A stretch of DNA of 64,000 nt from the NCBI GenBank assembly GCA_011503125.2, contig WWBZ02000007.1, positions 1,178,001-1,242,000 on the forward strand, given 5' to 3'. The position numbers and the translations under genes were made by a program. The notes beneath the pieces are model-generated. The model was given only the letters and a program-made list of their open reading frames with translations. It was not told the origin of the DNA and ran no database searches. The DNA is from Botryosphaeria dothidea (lineage: Eukaryota > Ascomycota > Dothideomycetes > Botryosphaeriales > Botryosphaeriaceae). Shown one piece after another: positions 21,826-32,973 of this stretch; within the stretch, counting starts at the first letter, position 1, and each line of letters starts with the position of its first letter.

Positions 21826-24421
21826 ATGATGTTGCGCTTCTCATCTTTGTTCTTGACTTTTGCCATCTGTTCTATTGGAATCCTTGCTGAAAGCTATACG
21901 CCTGAAGTTTGGAGCCAATACTGCTTTTATTCAATCTATGACCCTCTGGAGTCTCTAACCTGGGCCAAACATGGCTCATCAAAAGTAAAAACCGAAGAGT
22001 GCATCAACAGCGCTCTTGTGTCCTCGATCTACGCCTCGTGCAAGGTCTACTGTTCTCCAACCCAGTTCGAGACAGGCCTGGAGTTCTGGGAGGACCTGTG
22101 TCATCACAGCAAATCCAAACTGATGGGCCTCTCGAACATATCCAGCACGATTACAGAATCATACATAAAGGAGCTCTTGGTGGCCGATCCTGATTTGAAC
22201 AGCACCGGACAGATTTCCGAACCCGTTCTTCTTACTCGTGCGTATTTTGAGAGGTCCTACGGAAGCTATGTGAGTCATTCGAAGCACATGAAAGAACCAC
22301 TGTTTCTGACAACTTATAGAAACTGAAGTTTGAGTTGAGCCCACGGAGCCAACGATTCGGCTGGGCTCTTATCTGCTACTGGGGCGGCATAGTTTTCCTG
22401 GGAATCTTGAAAGCTTGCTTTGATACTGTCGCTAGCTGGCGCAAATATTCTACCCGGGTAGACGTGGAGAGTCCGGGCTCTCTGGCTAAAATGTCACGAA
22501 ACACAATTGCTCCTTTCGCCGAGGTAAACTTCTGGTTCAAAACTCATATCATCGTTCCCGCAGCTATTGGAACACGATGCCAGAGACTGCTGCTCGGGTG
22601 CACAATACCTCAGCGGTCTGTCTCAATTGCAATCGCCGGATTTTGGTGTCTTTGTATCATCCTGAGGTTCGCCGGGTACCCTACCATGACCAACAACACA
22701 TTGTCAGCACCTTATTTCCCTCGCCAAGTAAGATCCACTCTGCTAATAAGTTCTCAGAACGCCAAATATACACCAGTACATCTGGAACGCAGGTGCAGTG
22801 CGGGCTGGCTACATTGCATACTCACTCTTGCCTTGGGTTTGGATGTTTGCACAAAGGAACAACATATTCATCTGGGCTACCGGGTGGAGCTACCAGACTT
22901 TCAGTGCCTTCCATCGTCACTGTGCAAGAGCAATGACTATCTTCGCCATCGTACATGGCATCTCATATTCGGTTGTGTATGCTCAATACAGTACGTAGGG
23001 CACTTCATCTCACTAGGTCCGAGCTAACCTATTCAGAGGATACGTATTACACATCTTTGCCAAAGCACTGGTTCCAGTTCGGCATGGTGGTAAGCTCATT
23101 GTGAACTGTAGTATAGCTCCTGCTAACAAAGTCCTGTACTTAGTCAGTAACACTCATGGCCCTGCTGGTTGCCTTCTCCGTGATCTACTTTCGCGTTAAT
23201 TACTACGACTCCTTCCTTTTGATACATATAGTCTTCTGTATAGTACTGCTATACTCCCTTTTCTTGGTCGTACCGTCCCTCCCATCACCGACCATCGGAC
23301 CTAACAAAGCCACAGCCACACTTCAAAGTTCACCGATGGCAAATAGAACGTCTATCTCTGGCCGCTCGTAGCCATATGGTCCTTTGATCGCCTCCTCCGC
23401 CTCTTACGCATCCTACACTGCAACTTCCGTGTCAGCTTCTGCACCAACGGAAAAATAGCATCTGCCCAGTCCGCGAGTGTGCGCTACGACTTCTCCAGCG
23501 ACGTCATCCGCATAGACATCCAGCCCAGCGCCTCGCTGCGCCCCGGCCCAGGCCAATACTACCACCTATACCAGCCCTTCGTCCTACGCGGCTGGTGGGA
23601 AAACCACCCCTTCTCCCTGGGCGCCTACACCACCACGCCACCGCAGCCCTCACCCCAACCAACCGAGAAGGCCAGCGAAGCCACCGCCGGCGCAGAGCCA
23701 ACCAAAGACCCCACAGCCACCACCAAGCGCGCCTCCTTCTCCTCCTCCTCCTCCTCCTCCTCCTCCTCCTCCTCCTCCGCCTCCGCCTCCTCCGCCTCCT
23801 CCACAACCTCCCCACCACAAAACCTGGTCTTCTGGATCCACCCGCACGACGGCTGGACCCGCCGCCTGCGCGACGCCTGCCTCAAGGCGCCCTCCGGCGC
23901 CCTCGCCCGGCGCCTCCTCCTCGAGGGCCCGTACGGCCGCGCCCACGCGCTGCACGCCTTCGACGCCGCCGTGCTGCTCGTCGGCGGCACGGGCATCACG
24001 GCCGCCGCGCCGCACGACGCGCACGACCAAGGTCAGGCTCGTCTGGGCCGCGAAGCGCGCGGCGTTTCTACGGGGCGTGTGCGCGGGGGAGTTGGCGGGC
24101 GCGGTGGGGCGCGAGGACGTCGAGGTCGTGCTGTTTGCGACGGGCGGTGCGGGCGGCGCCGGGAAGAGGGAGGATCGAGCAGGGGATGAGATCCGGCCTG
24201 CTGGTGCGGCGCGCGCGGAGGTCGAGGTCAAGGAGGGGCGGCCGGATGTCGCTGGCGTTGTTGCGGAGGCGGCGGCGGAGGCGACGGAGAGCGGTGCGCG
24301 GACGGTGCTGTTTGTGTGCGGGCCGCCTGCGATGGCGGATGAGGCGAGGGCCCGGGTGCATCGGGAGATGAGGGGTGGGTGTCGGAGGATTGAGTATGTG
24401 GAGGAGTGCTTTAGGTGGTAG
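21826..24421 (+). CDS. Ferric/cupric reductase, FRE type (apparently disrupted)
   Basis: Exons traced: 21826-22269, 22320-22727, 22777-22990, 23037-23089, 23144 onward. A plasma-membrane flavocytochrome reducing Fe(III) to Fe(II) outside the cell, feeding FET3/FTR1. Visible: signal peptide MMLRFSSLFLTFAICSIGILA, cysteine-rich outer domain, membrane segments with haem histidines (FSAFHRHCARAMTIFAIVHG; LLIHIVFCIVLLY), FAD motif HPFSLGAYT, NAD(P)H motifs LEGPYGRAH and LVGGTGIT, and the C-terminal FVCGPPAMADEAR ... VEECFRW. Two problems remain. An in-frame TAG at 23344 interrupts FTDGK-stop-NVYLWPLVAIW unless that TAG is itself a splice acceptor. A frame change near 24015 falls between GITAAAP and TTKVRLVWAAKR. 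Either the gene is decayed or the sequence has GC-rich errors. Confidence 0.75.
23740..23803 (+). repeat. (TCC)13 microsatellite coding polyserine
   Basis: Thirteen perfect TCC units (23740-23778), then mixed GCC/TCC to about 23803. It encodes a Ser/Ala tract inserted between the FAD motif and the nucleotide-binding lobe of the reductase. Confidence 0.9.
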
Positions 24422-24713
24422 TTTTTGCTTGTTGATAGGCATGGGCTTGTACCGATGGAAAGATCAAAGACTATGAAAAATTGCACAACAAGCTGTGCTG
24501 TGCGACAAAGCCCTTTCTCCAGGAACACTTTCAAGAGGGGACATTTCGGGGTAGGAGTCCTTTGCTTTCACCGAGACCCAGTCGCAATTAAAGCTGAATA
24601 CAAGCTGCTAATGCGCCATCATGAAGGAACAACAAGTGAAATCATCCTCTAGTGTGCTCCATTATTCGCCAGCTCTCCCACTCCACCACGGACCGTGATG
24701 GTGTGAGGAGGTA

Positions 24714-25178
24714 ATGGTCGTCGACACGCTTGAAGAGAAAGCCAGGAAGCAAGACGATATGATAAATGCACTCAAAAAAGAATTTAACAGGCTGAACATG
24801 AAACTTGTAGAAGCAGAGGGGGTCCTGCAGAGAGAGCACATAATGGATGCTGGTGCGAATACTGCTGTGTATTGTCCACGGACACGTCCTAATGTCACGG
24901 CTGCAGGCGTTTCAGAACAAGTTTTACTTGGGTCAGCATTTGAAGCTTTGACTAAAAATACTGATTCTACATTGAGGGAGATCCTCCCTACCCAGATCCA
25001 TGCTGACGCCTCCGGCCTCGTGAGGACTGCGAACATTCTTGCCGCTCTCCAGAACCTGCAATTGTCGGCCTTCTGCAGCGATTACGGCAAGAGACTCGCT
25101 AAGACGTGGATTCTTCCGAGTCGATTTTCAGCATTCACCAAGCGTGGAAAAGTTTCCGTTAGGGACCTTTGCACTTAG
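24714..25178 (+). CDS. Hypothetical protein with N-terminal coiled coil
   Basis: Single open frame of 154 aa from an ATG. Residues about 5-45 (LEEKARKQDDMINALKKEF and on through LNMKLVEAEGVLQREH) have a heptad pattern typical of a coiled coil; the rest has no motif I recognise. It stands alone between the reductase and BTB-6. Codon use looks coding-like in the first third only. It could be a small gene, a fragment of a larger one, or chance. Confidence 0.3.
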   Translation: MVVDTLEEKARKQDDMINALKKEFNRLNMKLVEAEGVLQREHIMDAGANTAVYCPRTRPNVTAAGVSEQVLLGSAFEALTKNTDSTLREILPTQIHADASGLVRTANILAALQNLQLSAFCSDYGKRLAKTWILPSRFSAFTKRGKVSVRDLCT

Positions 25179-25491
25179 GGAAGTGAGAATGGGTGTATGG
25201 GTTGTGTCGTCGAGAGACTTGTTCAGCTCGAGACAACGTTTGCTGGCTCATCCGTACTTCTTGCTATCAACGGCAGAGCTTATTCCAGAGCCACTAGTCC
25301 ACCTCACTTGTGTTAAATTCCTACATTCTAAAGTGAGAGAACTTTCTCAAATAATATTTCTTCCGAATATGGTATTCATGCCGTTGTGCTAAGACTTTTT
25401 TGTACTTTCTTCCCATGCCCTCACACTTTCTTAACATAAACCTGTCCGACAATCTTCGTCGGTGTCCCACTTCTTCAGACCCTGCAACACA
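25179..25491. other. Intergenic, upstream of BTB-6
   Basis: 313 bases; promoter of BTB-6 with a CT-rich leader near 25410-25490. Nothing else seen. Confidence 0.45.
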
Positions 25492-26422
25492 ATGCCGCCC
25501 ATCAATATGGCACTACCGGGGTTTGTGAGAGGTATCAAGAGGTAAGCTCATGCGACTCGCCTACCCTTCCACGGCTCCCTTCGCTCACCTTGAAAAAAGC
25601 GACTTCCACACCGGCGAGTACAGTGATATGCGCCTCATTGACCGCAATGGCAAGGTCTACAACGTTCATAAGCTTGTCTTGTGTCACCAAAGCCCATGGT
25701 TCCAAAACGCCATGAAGGAAGGCAGATTCAAGGTGAACTTCACTCCAGAAATGTTGAAGAACTTTGGGGCTTACTGAGTGCATTTTGAGGAGGGCCAGGA
25801 GAATACAGTTCACTTACCTGAGGATGAACCTCACGCGGTAGAAGCTATGCTCGGGTTCTTGTATCTGGAGATCTTGGTTTGGACAGGCAAAATCCGGACC
25901 ACTGAACAACTCCTTTTTCTCTACAACGACATAGTCGTCTTGGCCGACAAATACATGATCCGGCCTGACGATCAAGGCATGGCTTCAAGAGCCTCCAAAC
26001 AGTACATCTCGGTTTTGGGAACAGCCACGTTGTCGGATGATATCAAGAAGGTCTTCCCTCGTCTGCTTCAGGCAGTCTATGGCCAGACTCGAGCTACAGA
26101 TCGGTGGTTGCGCAGACCGACTGTGACAGCGGCGCTGAAACACCTCGACCAGCTACTCGAGGATGCTGAGTTTCGCAAGGTCATGAGCGAGACGCCTGAT
26201 TTCGTTCGAGAACTAACATCCAGCCAGGCTCGCAAGATTGACTCGCTCACAAAGGCTGCCAAAGCTCAGGCGGAGGGACGTCCAGACACTTACAATTGCA
26301 GCACTTGTAAGAACAAAATTACAATGGGGCTTTTGGACGCGCAACGGGCTTCGTATTGCCCTGCGTGTGGAACAAAAGTCACGAACACAACCTGGAAAAA
26401 GCGCAAGCTAAGTGAAGTTTGA
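25492..26422 (+). CDS. BTB-6: BTB/POZ protein with C-terminal zinc ribbon
   Basis: Exons 25492-25541, 25600-25732 and 25790-26422 give 271 aa, starting MPPINMALPGFVRGIKS. BTB motifs: TGEYSDMRLIDRNGKVYNVH and NTVHLPEDEPHAVEAMLGFL; the tail carries YNCSTCKNKITMG and YCPACGTKV. Intron 2 is placed so that the coding resumes at EGQENT, aligned with EARTG of BTB-5; using an earlier acceptor would bring in the TGA at 25775. It lies 14.5 kb from BTB-5, beyond the iron genes, so the family is split. Function unknown. Confidence 0.82.
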
Positions 26423-26608
26423 ACTTCACTCTGCGAAGCATACATTCATCTATGCGTAGCTTGATCCACATAGCATAGCTGAGAGGGAAGGACAAAGTCA
26501 AGGCATGATGGGACCTCAGCCAACCAATCACATTTCCTGACTTTTCTGCTACTCTAAATACATGCTGGTTCACCTAAAATGCTCTATATCTCCTTGCGTT
26601 CCACAGTC

Positions 26609-28255
26609 TCATGCCTCCTGTTTCCCCTCCCCAAACGGCTCAAACCTCCCCAACACCTCCATTGCCTCCGCCGCCTCCCTCCTCACAACCTGCTCATGCT
26701 CCTGACTCCTCGACTTGATCACACATTCAAACTTCTTCGGCCTGATATTAAACCCGTCCGTATACGCAAACGTATCATACGTCCTCCCCTCCACCGGGCC
26801 GACATCAAACGCCCACAACACCTTCGCCAGCACGATCCACACGCTATTCTCCGCCAACCCGGCCCCCGGACAGATCCTTCTCCCCCACCCAAAACTCGAG
26901 TGGCCCGACTTACTCGGATGCGTCTTAGCTCCCACCAAGCGCGGCGGCCTCTTCTCGACGTCGTCATGAAACCTCAGCGGCTCAAACATGTGTGGCTCCG
27001 GGTAGTACTCCTCGTTGAGGTTGATGGCCCACGAATTCCCCAGCACCGTCGTGCCCGCAGGGATATAGTACCCCTCGAACACATCGTCCTCGGTGCTCGC
27101 ATGCGGCGTGCCGCCCAGCACAGCAACAGGCCGCCACCGCAGGACCTCCTTCACCAACGCGCGAATGTACGGCAGCCTCCCTTCATCCTCGAAATCCGGC
27201 GACCGCGCGCTCCCCACAACCTCGTCGAGCTCCCGATGCGCAGCGACCAAGACGTGCGGATGCGTCACCAGCGCCAGCAGCGCCGTGCACAGTGTCGACG
27301 CGGTGGTGTCGGAGCCGGCGCCGAACAGCGACGCCGGGATGAAGGAGAAGTCGCGGTCGCTCAGCGGGACGTCGGTGCCCCGTCCGCGCAGCTCCAGCAG
27401 CATCTTGCACAGCGAGTCGGGCAGCTCCTTGCCGGCCCGCTTCGCGCGCGCCATGTCCGCCCTGACCACCTCGACCAGCGCGACGTTGGCCGCCGCCTCG
27501 CGCCTGCCGTGCGCCTGGATGTCGGCCTTCCACGGCGCGAGCCGCGCCGGCACGTGCTTGAGCAGCGGGAACGTCTCGACCAGGTACTTGCCGGGCACGT
27601 TGAGGCCGGCGCTGTACTGCATGAACTCGAAGCGCTGCGCGATGACCGCTGCGTCGAGCGAGTCGATGCGGTGCCCGTACGCGACGCTGAACACGACGCT
27701 CGCCGTGAAGCGCTCGATCAGCTTCTCGAAGCTCGCCGGGGCGGCCGACAGCTGCGCGCACAGCCGCGCGGCCTCGGCGTGCTGGACGGGCTTGTAGAGG
27801 CGCAGCGCGCGCGGGGTCAGGGCCTGGTGCAGGAGCTTGCGGCGCGCGAGCCACGGCTTGCCGTAGGGCTGCACGAGGATGGAGCCGCCGTCCCAGAGGA
27901 GCTCGCCCATGGCGACCATGCGCGGGCGCGAGGAGTACTTGGCGCTGCGCTTTTCCAGGAGCTCGGCGGCGATGAGCGGGTCGGAGAGGATGACGGTGGG
28001 GCGGCGGCCGATCCACAGCGTGAAGATGGGGCCGTAGGTCCTGCTCCAGGCGGCGAATTGGTGCCATGGCTGGGAGGTGGGGAGCTGGTGTTTGTTGCCG
28101 ATGAAGGGGAGCGGTGGCGGGCCGGGCGGCATGCGCTTGCAGAGGGTGATGTCGTAGAGGAGCGTGAAGACGGGGGAGAGGATGAGCAGGGCCAAGAGGG
28201 AGGGCCAGAGGTAGGAGGAGCTGAGGCTCGCGGGTATGAGGGCTTCGAGCGCCAT
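26609..28255 (-). CDS. Cytochrome P450 monooxygenase
   Basis: Single exon, 548 aa from the ATG at 28255 (MALEALIPASLSSSYLW); no intron. An ER-bound haem monooxygenase: N-terminal membrane anchor (LWPSLLALLILSPVFTLLYD), proline hinge MPPGPPPLPFIGN, I-helix FGAGSDTTAST near residue 315, ExxR in KEVLRWRP near 370, and haem loop FGWGRRICPGAGLA near 455 with the Cys ligand. The sequence resembles the large fungal group that includes O-methylsterigmatocystin oxidoreductase-like enzymes; the substrate cannot be told. Strongly GC-rich. It is head to head with the FAD monooxygenase across 677 bases, which suggests co-regulation. Confidence 0.92.
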   Translation of the reverse strand: MALEALIPASLSSSYLWPSLLALLILSPVFTLLYDITLCKRMPPGPPPLPFIGNKHQLPTSQPWHQFAAWSRTYGPIFTLWIGRRPTVILSDPLIAAELLEKRSAKYSSRPRMVAMGELLWDGGSILVQPYGKPWLARRKLLHQALTPRALRLYKPVQHAEAARLCAQLSAAPASFEKLIERFTASVVFSVAYGHRIDSLDAAVIAQRFEFMQYSAGLNVPGKYLVETFPLLKHVPARLAPWKADIQAHGRREAAANVALVEVVRADMARAKRAGKELPDSLCKMLLELRGRGTDVPLSDRDFSFIPASLFGAGSDTTASTLCTALLALVTHPHVLVAAHRELDEVVGSARSPDFEDEGRLPYIRALVKEVLRWRPVAVLGGTPHASTEDDVFEGYYIPAGTTVLGNSWAINLNEEYYPEPHMFEPLRFHDDVEKRPPRLVGAKTHPSKSGHSSFGWGRRICPGAGLAENSVWIVLAKVLWAFDVGPVEGRTYDTFAYTDGFNIRPKKFECVIKSRSQEHEQVVRREAAEAMEVLGRFEPFGEGKQEA

Positions 28256-28932
28256 GGTGGCTGGCTGGGAGGGAATTGCGGGAGAGGGAGAGACGGTGGA
28301 GAGGAATTGCAACTTACACGACGGTCTGCGTGCAGAAGTGGTGATGCTCGGCAGTTACACCAAGAAGTCAAAGAGCCCCACTATCGTACAGCGGCCACGA
28401 CAGGATACGTACCCGACGAGGCTTGCTGCGCGGGCTCTTCCGAGCAGGCAGCGTTTACTTGAATCAGACAAGCGGCAGAACCAGTCGTGCTCATGGTTTT
28501 GCAAGCGAGGATCGGTGGGAAGTTCCTCAGTCGTCCGGATAAGGCTGCGCAGTTAGGTATGCTTCCCCGCAAACTTCCCCACAGGCGCCCGAGCGTCGTC
28601 CCCAACCCACCCCCCGGATGGATCCATCCGATGCCAGCACAGTATCACGCCGCCACCCTGCAGCTGCGAGATCCACTCGACCTCCATCGGCACTTCCACG
28701 TCGGCAAGGACCATCCTGCCATGTCCCGCGTGCTACCAGAAAGCCACCATGCGGGGCTCCGCATTCTGCGACTCGCGGAACCACGACTACTCTCCCGACC
28801 CGCCGTCTTTTCTGCTCGCATGCTTCCGCCCTGACTCGCCGCGTCCCACGACCAACATACTCGCTCAGCAGCCTTTAACTCCAAAGTCTCCCGCCGCAAA
28901 GGTACCTCTCCTCGTCTGGCAGACAAACCACA
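28256..28932. promoter_or_regulatory. Divergent promoter of P450 and FAD monooxygenase
   Basis: 677 bases between the start codons of two oxidative enzymes. No known regulator site recognised. Confidence 0.45.
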
Positions 28933-30276
28933 ATGGCCTCCACCTCCGCCGGCACCACAAAAGTCATAATCATCGGCGCGGGCTTCGCCGGGCTCACCGC
29001 CGCCATCGAGTGCGTGCGCCACGGCCACGCCGTCACGCTGCTCGAGTCCTTCGCCGAGCTCAGGTCGCTCGGCGACATCATCTCCTTCGGCCACAACGCC
29101 GGCCGCATCTTCAGGCGCTGGCCGGGCGTCGAGGCCGCGCTCGATCCCATCTGCCACGACTCGAAGCAGCTCGTCTTCAACCGCTTCGACGGCGCGCACC
29201 TGATGACGCAGGTGTGGGAGGAAGGGGACTTGCGGAAGAATGGCGGCAAGAAGTTTAACGGGCATCGCGGCGAGATCCATCGCATCGTGTGGGAGCATGC
29301 GAAGAGCGTGGGCGTGGATATCAAGCTCGGGCAGAAGGTGAGCGAGTATTTTGAGGATCAGGGGCAGGCGGGGGTGGTGTCGAATGGGCAGAGGTACGTC
29401 GCTGATGTGGTACTGGCGGCGGATGGCGTGCGGTCGACTGCGAGGACGATTGTGTTGGGCTATGAAGACAAGCCGAAGTCATCGGGATACGCTATCTGGA
29501 GGGCCTGGTTCCCCTCAGACGAGTTGGCGAAAAATCCTTTGACAGCGCCTCTGGTCGTGAATGGGGATACTCATACGGGCTGGCTTGGTAGGTTCGGCAC
29601 CTCGTATCTGGAGTGAACCGGACTGAAGCAAGACTCAGGTCCGGAAACACACTTTCTCGCAGCATCCATCAAGAACGGCAAAGATTTCAGCTGGGTCTGT
29701 ACGCACAAAGACGAAGCCGATGTCGAAGAGTCCTGGTCAGCTCCTGGCAGGATCGAGGACGCGATCGAATGCCTCAAAGACTGGTGTCCCGAAGTCCATG
29801 CCATCGTTCGCGCAACACCTCCAGACCGCTTGGTTGACTGGAAGCTCGTCTACCGCGACCCGCTGCCAACCTGGATCTCTCCGAAGCGCCGCATTGCTTT
29901 GATTGGTGATGCCGCACATCCTTTCTTACCAACTTCAATCCAGGGCGCCAGTCAGGCAATGGAGGACGGTGTAACTGTGGCCATCTGCCTGGAGCTGGCC
30001 GGTAAGGAGAACGCGCAGGAAGCGCTACTCGCGTATGAAAAGATAAGGTACGACAGAGTTAGAGCTGCTCAGAAGACTGGAGAGACGACGCGTGATAGGT
30101 GGCACAAGGCGGACTTTGATAAAGTGGAATCGGAGCCAAAAGCGATCAAGCTTCCGAGAGAAGAGTGGTTGCTCGGCCACGATGCTGAGACGCATGCATA
30201 CGCGGTGTATGTTGAGACGGTCGAAGCGATACGGAAAGAGAAGAAAGGGGTTCCAGATGCTAGGTCGGTGTTGTAG
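28933..30276 (+). CDS. FAD-dependent aromatic monooxygenase (salicylate hydroxylase-like)
   Basis: Exons 28933-29587 and 29639-30276 give 430 aa. Class A flavin monooxygenase: Rossmann GxGxxG in IIIGAGFAGLTAAIE near residue 15, DG motif VVLAADGVRSTAR near 160, and the second FAD motif RIALIGDAAHPFLPTSIQGA near 305. Such enzymes hydroxylate phenolic or related rings with NAD(P)H and O2. The single intron (51 nt) falls between WLG and PETHFLAA. Neighbours are a P450 (divergent) and an MFS transporter (downstream, same strand), fitting a small catabolic or biosynthetic unit. Salicylate is only one possible substrate. Confidence 0.9.
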
Positions 30277-31242
30277 ACAATTGATGAACAACAGACAGGC
30301 TCAGTACCTGCAGCTCTTCCTGTTCCCGTGAATGAAGACATGCAACCTTTGCCAAAGCTTGAAAAAGTCCATCTTGCCGGCAGATTGGAAGCGAGAATGC
30401 CGACTAATGGGAGATCTCGTCGCAAATAACGAGAACAAGGCCACCGAACAAAAAGTAAGCTTTCCGCCATCCCTGAACAACTGTGAGACATTGCCGGCTA
30501 CCGACCCGTACGCTTGCTGATCAACTCCCATCCTCAGCAATCGCCGTCGCTCATCGCCGTCGAACCAGCGCCCAAACAAGTCAAGAGCGAACGGGGCAAT
30601 GTCACCATTCGAAATGCTCGCACATAGCTCCTTCCTTCACCATCCCCGCGCACATGAATCAATCCCCCAGGATCCACTTTCTTACCCCACGATTTTTTGT
30701 GCCCTTTCGCTTTCGCTCTCCCCGCACAAATGGCTGTCTCGCGCTAAAAACTTCCCGACCCATCTTGGCGCCTGCAGCTGCACACGCCACACACGGCCTG
30801 CATCTCTCTCTTGCTGAGACGGAAAGGGATGAGCACTGATCGTGAAACGGCAGTGCAGCAGGGTTCCAAATGCCGGGGTTCGTGCGCGGCACTTTATGCT
30901 TTTCTTCCGGCTCTAGTTCAACGCACGAAAGGAAGTAGATGGTTTAAAGCCTTTCCCGTGTCCTGTTATGGGTTGCGAGGGGAGATCTATATTAGGATGC
31001 GAAGCCGCCCAAGATTTTTTCGGACTCACCTTTCGATCGCTGAGAGTATCGAGCCTTTTTTTTCCCCTCTGCGCACGACAACGCTTTGTGGATACCTGAG
31101 ACGGTTGTCTGCCCATCATGCCTTTCGGAATATTGGAATGTCGGAAGATGGAGGTGGTGCCGGGGACGGGTTCGTATCTTCTTCTTCGACCAACGCAATG
31201 TTGGGTTGGATGTGATGGTATTCTGACGGTAATACAGCGTTG
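30277..31242. other. Intergenic, monooxygenase to MFS transporter
   Basis: About 970 bases, no supported gene. A short open frame with ATG at 31140 ends at 31215 and could be a 5' exon or leader peptide of the transporter; this is undecided. Confidence 0.4.
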
Positions 31243-32973
31243 ATGAACGATCAGTCGGACTTGCCACCGGAGCTGCAAGACGTACCTGCGGAGCGCTTGA
31301 AGCACGGAACGGGGAAATTCTCACACATCCTACTTGTCCCGCAACCATCAGATAGCCCCAATGATCCTTTGAACTGGCCTATGTGGAAAAAGGACATGGT
31401 CCTCCTGGTTGTTGGATTTGCCGCGGCTGTGGTGGGAGCATACGGTCCCATGCTCGGCCCTGGCTTTGTACCCATCTCCAAAGAGCTTGGAATCAGTGTG
31501 AACACGCTCTCGCAGGCTACCGCATGGCTCATTCTTACTCTCGGTCTCTGCGTGTTTTTGATCAATCCTGTCGCCAAGATGTATGGGAAGCGTCCAGTCT
31601 ACATCGTCACGATCATCCTGCTGTTCATCGTGAGCATCTGGGGAGCAGTTGCCGACAACTATAGCTCTTTCCTTGGAAGTCGAATCATTGGAGGAATAGG
31701 TAGGAGAATCCGGGCGAAAAGATTGTTGGTAGCTCTGTAGCTGACATTTCGAAGGCATGGCACCCTACGAGGTACTGGTCCAAGCCACGATCTCCGACAT
31801 TTACTTCGTCCACGAGCGAGCCACACGTCTGGCGGTCTGGAATCTGTTTCTCCTCTGCGGTATCGCAGGTGCATCTTTCATCTCCGGCTACATCATCGAG
31901 GACCTTGGATACAAATGGACGTTTGGCATGTGTGCCATCCTGTTCGGACTTTGCATGTTCGCAGTCTTCTTCCTCGTGCCTGAGACATCCTACGTCCGTC
32001 CCAGCATCCCAGTAAGTGTGTTGGTAGAAAAGGGCAGCGATGAAGAAATCGCACGAAGCAAGAAAGAACGGGATGTGCATGTCGAACAGATTCCCGGCGC
32101 CGATGAGCCCAAAGAGTCGTTCTGGCAATCCATGAAGCCTTGGACGGGAAAGAAGTACTCGAAAGCACCATTGTGGAAGATCGCGACGCGTCCATTTGTG
32201 ATTTTCTTTTATCCCGCGGTGCTCTGGGGTTTCCTCATCTACGGAACTACTCTCACGTGAGTTCATCCAGCTTTTCCACGGGAACCACACTGATCGAAAC
32301 AGGTGGATTGTCGTCTTTTCGGTCGTCAACGGCGTCATCTTCGTGGAACCTCCGTACAACTTCACCGTTGGGGAAACGGGCCTGACCGGACTCTCGCCTT
32401 TCATCCTGACCATCATCGCTGAAGTGATTTCCGGCCCACTCAACGACTGGATCTGCGTCAAGCTCACCAAGAAAAACCACGGAGTGTATGAGCCAGAATT
32501 CCGTCTTGTTCTGATGAGTGTAACTGTAATCCTGGGCACCGTCGGATTCTTCGGATTTGGGTTGACTGTCCATCACGTTACCCACTGGATGGGACCGGTC
32601 ATGACTTACGGGCTGGCCAACGCGGCCCTAGGGTTCGCTGCGGTGGCAGTATTTGGCTACGTCATCGGTAGGTCACACAATGTCCCGATACGGTGCATGG
32701 CAGGAGCTGATTCTTCCAGATTCGTACCCGAACCTTGCAGAAGAGGCATTCGTGGCGATCAATGCTCGGCAACTGCTGACTTTCGGCCTGACGTACTTCG
32801 TGAATGATTGGATGGCGAAGGACGGAGTTCTGAAGGTGTTCAACACGCTGGGCGCGGCTTTCCTGGCGGTTTGCGCGTTGACAGTTCCACTGTGGATTTT
32901 TGGCAAGAGGATCAGGAGTTATATCGCTCGTCAGGATTGGTTGAACCGGTTTATGTCGGATACAGAGGCGTGA
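31243..32973 (+). CDS. MFS multidrug/organic-solute transporter (DHA1-like)
   Basis: Exons 31243-31699, 31755-32256, 32303-32667 and 32720-32973 give 525 aa. A 12-TM plasma-membrane proton antiporter. It starts MNDQSDLPPELQD and carries the fungal signature DPLNWPMWKKDMVLL before TM1; the A-loop region reads NPVAKMYGKRPVYI. The central loop (about residues 235-290) is hydrophilic with VPETSYVRPSIP. The final segment ends FGKRIRSYIARQDWLNRF. Members export drugs or secondary metabolites, or import organic acids; direction is not readable. Context suggests it moves a substrate or product of the adjacent monooxygenases. Confidence 0.88.

Noticed and set aside
24068..24534. Minus-strand frames across the reductase 3' end
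   Set aside because: Shadow frames; the plus strand carries the NAD(P)H-binding motifs.
26579..28462. 627-aa plus-strand frame opposite the P450
   Set aside because: Antisense shadow of a GC-rich gene whose sense frame has all P450 motifs.
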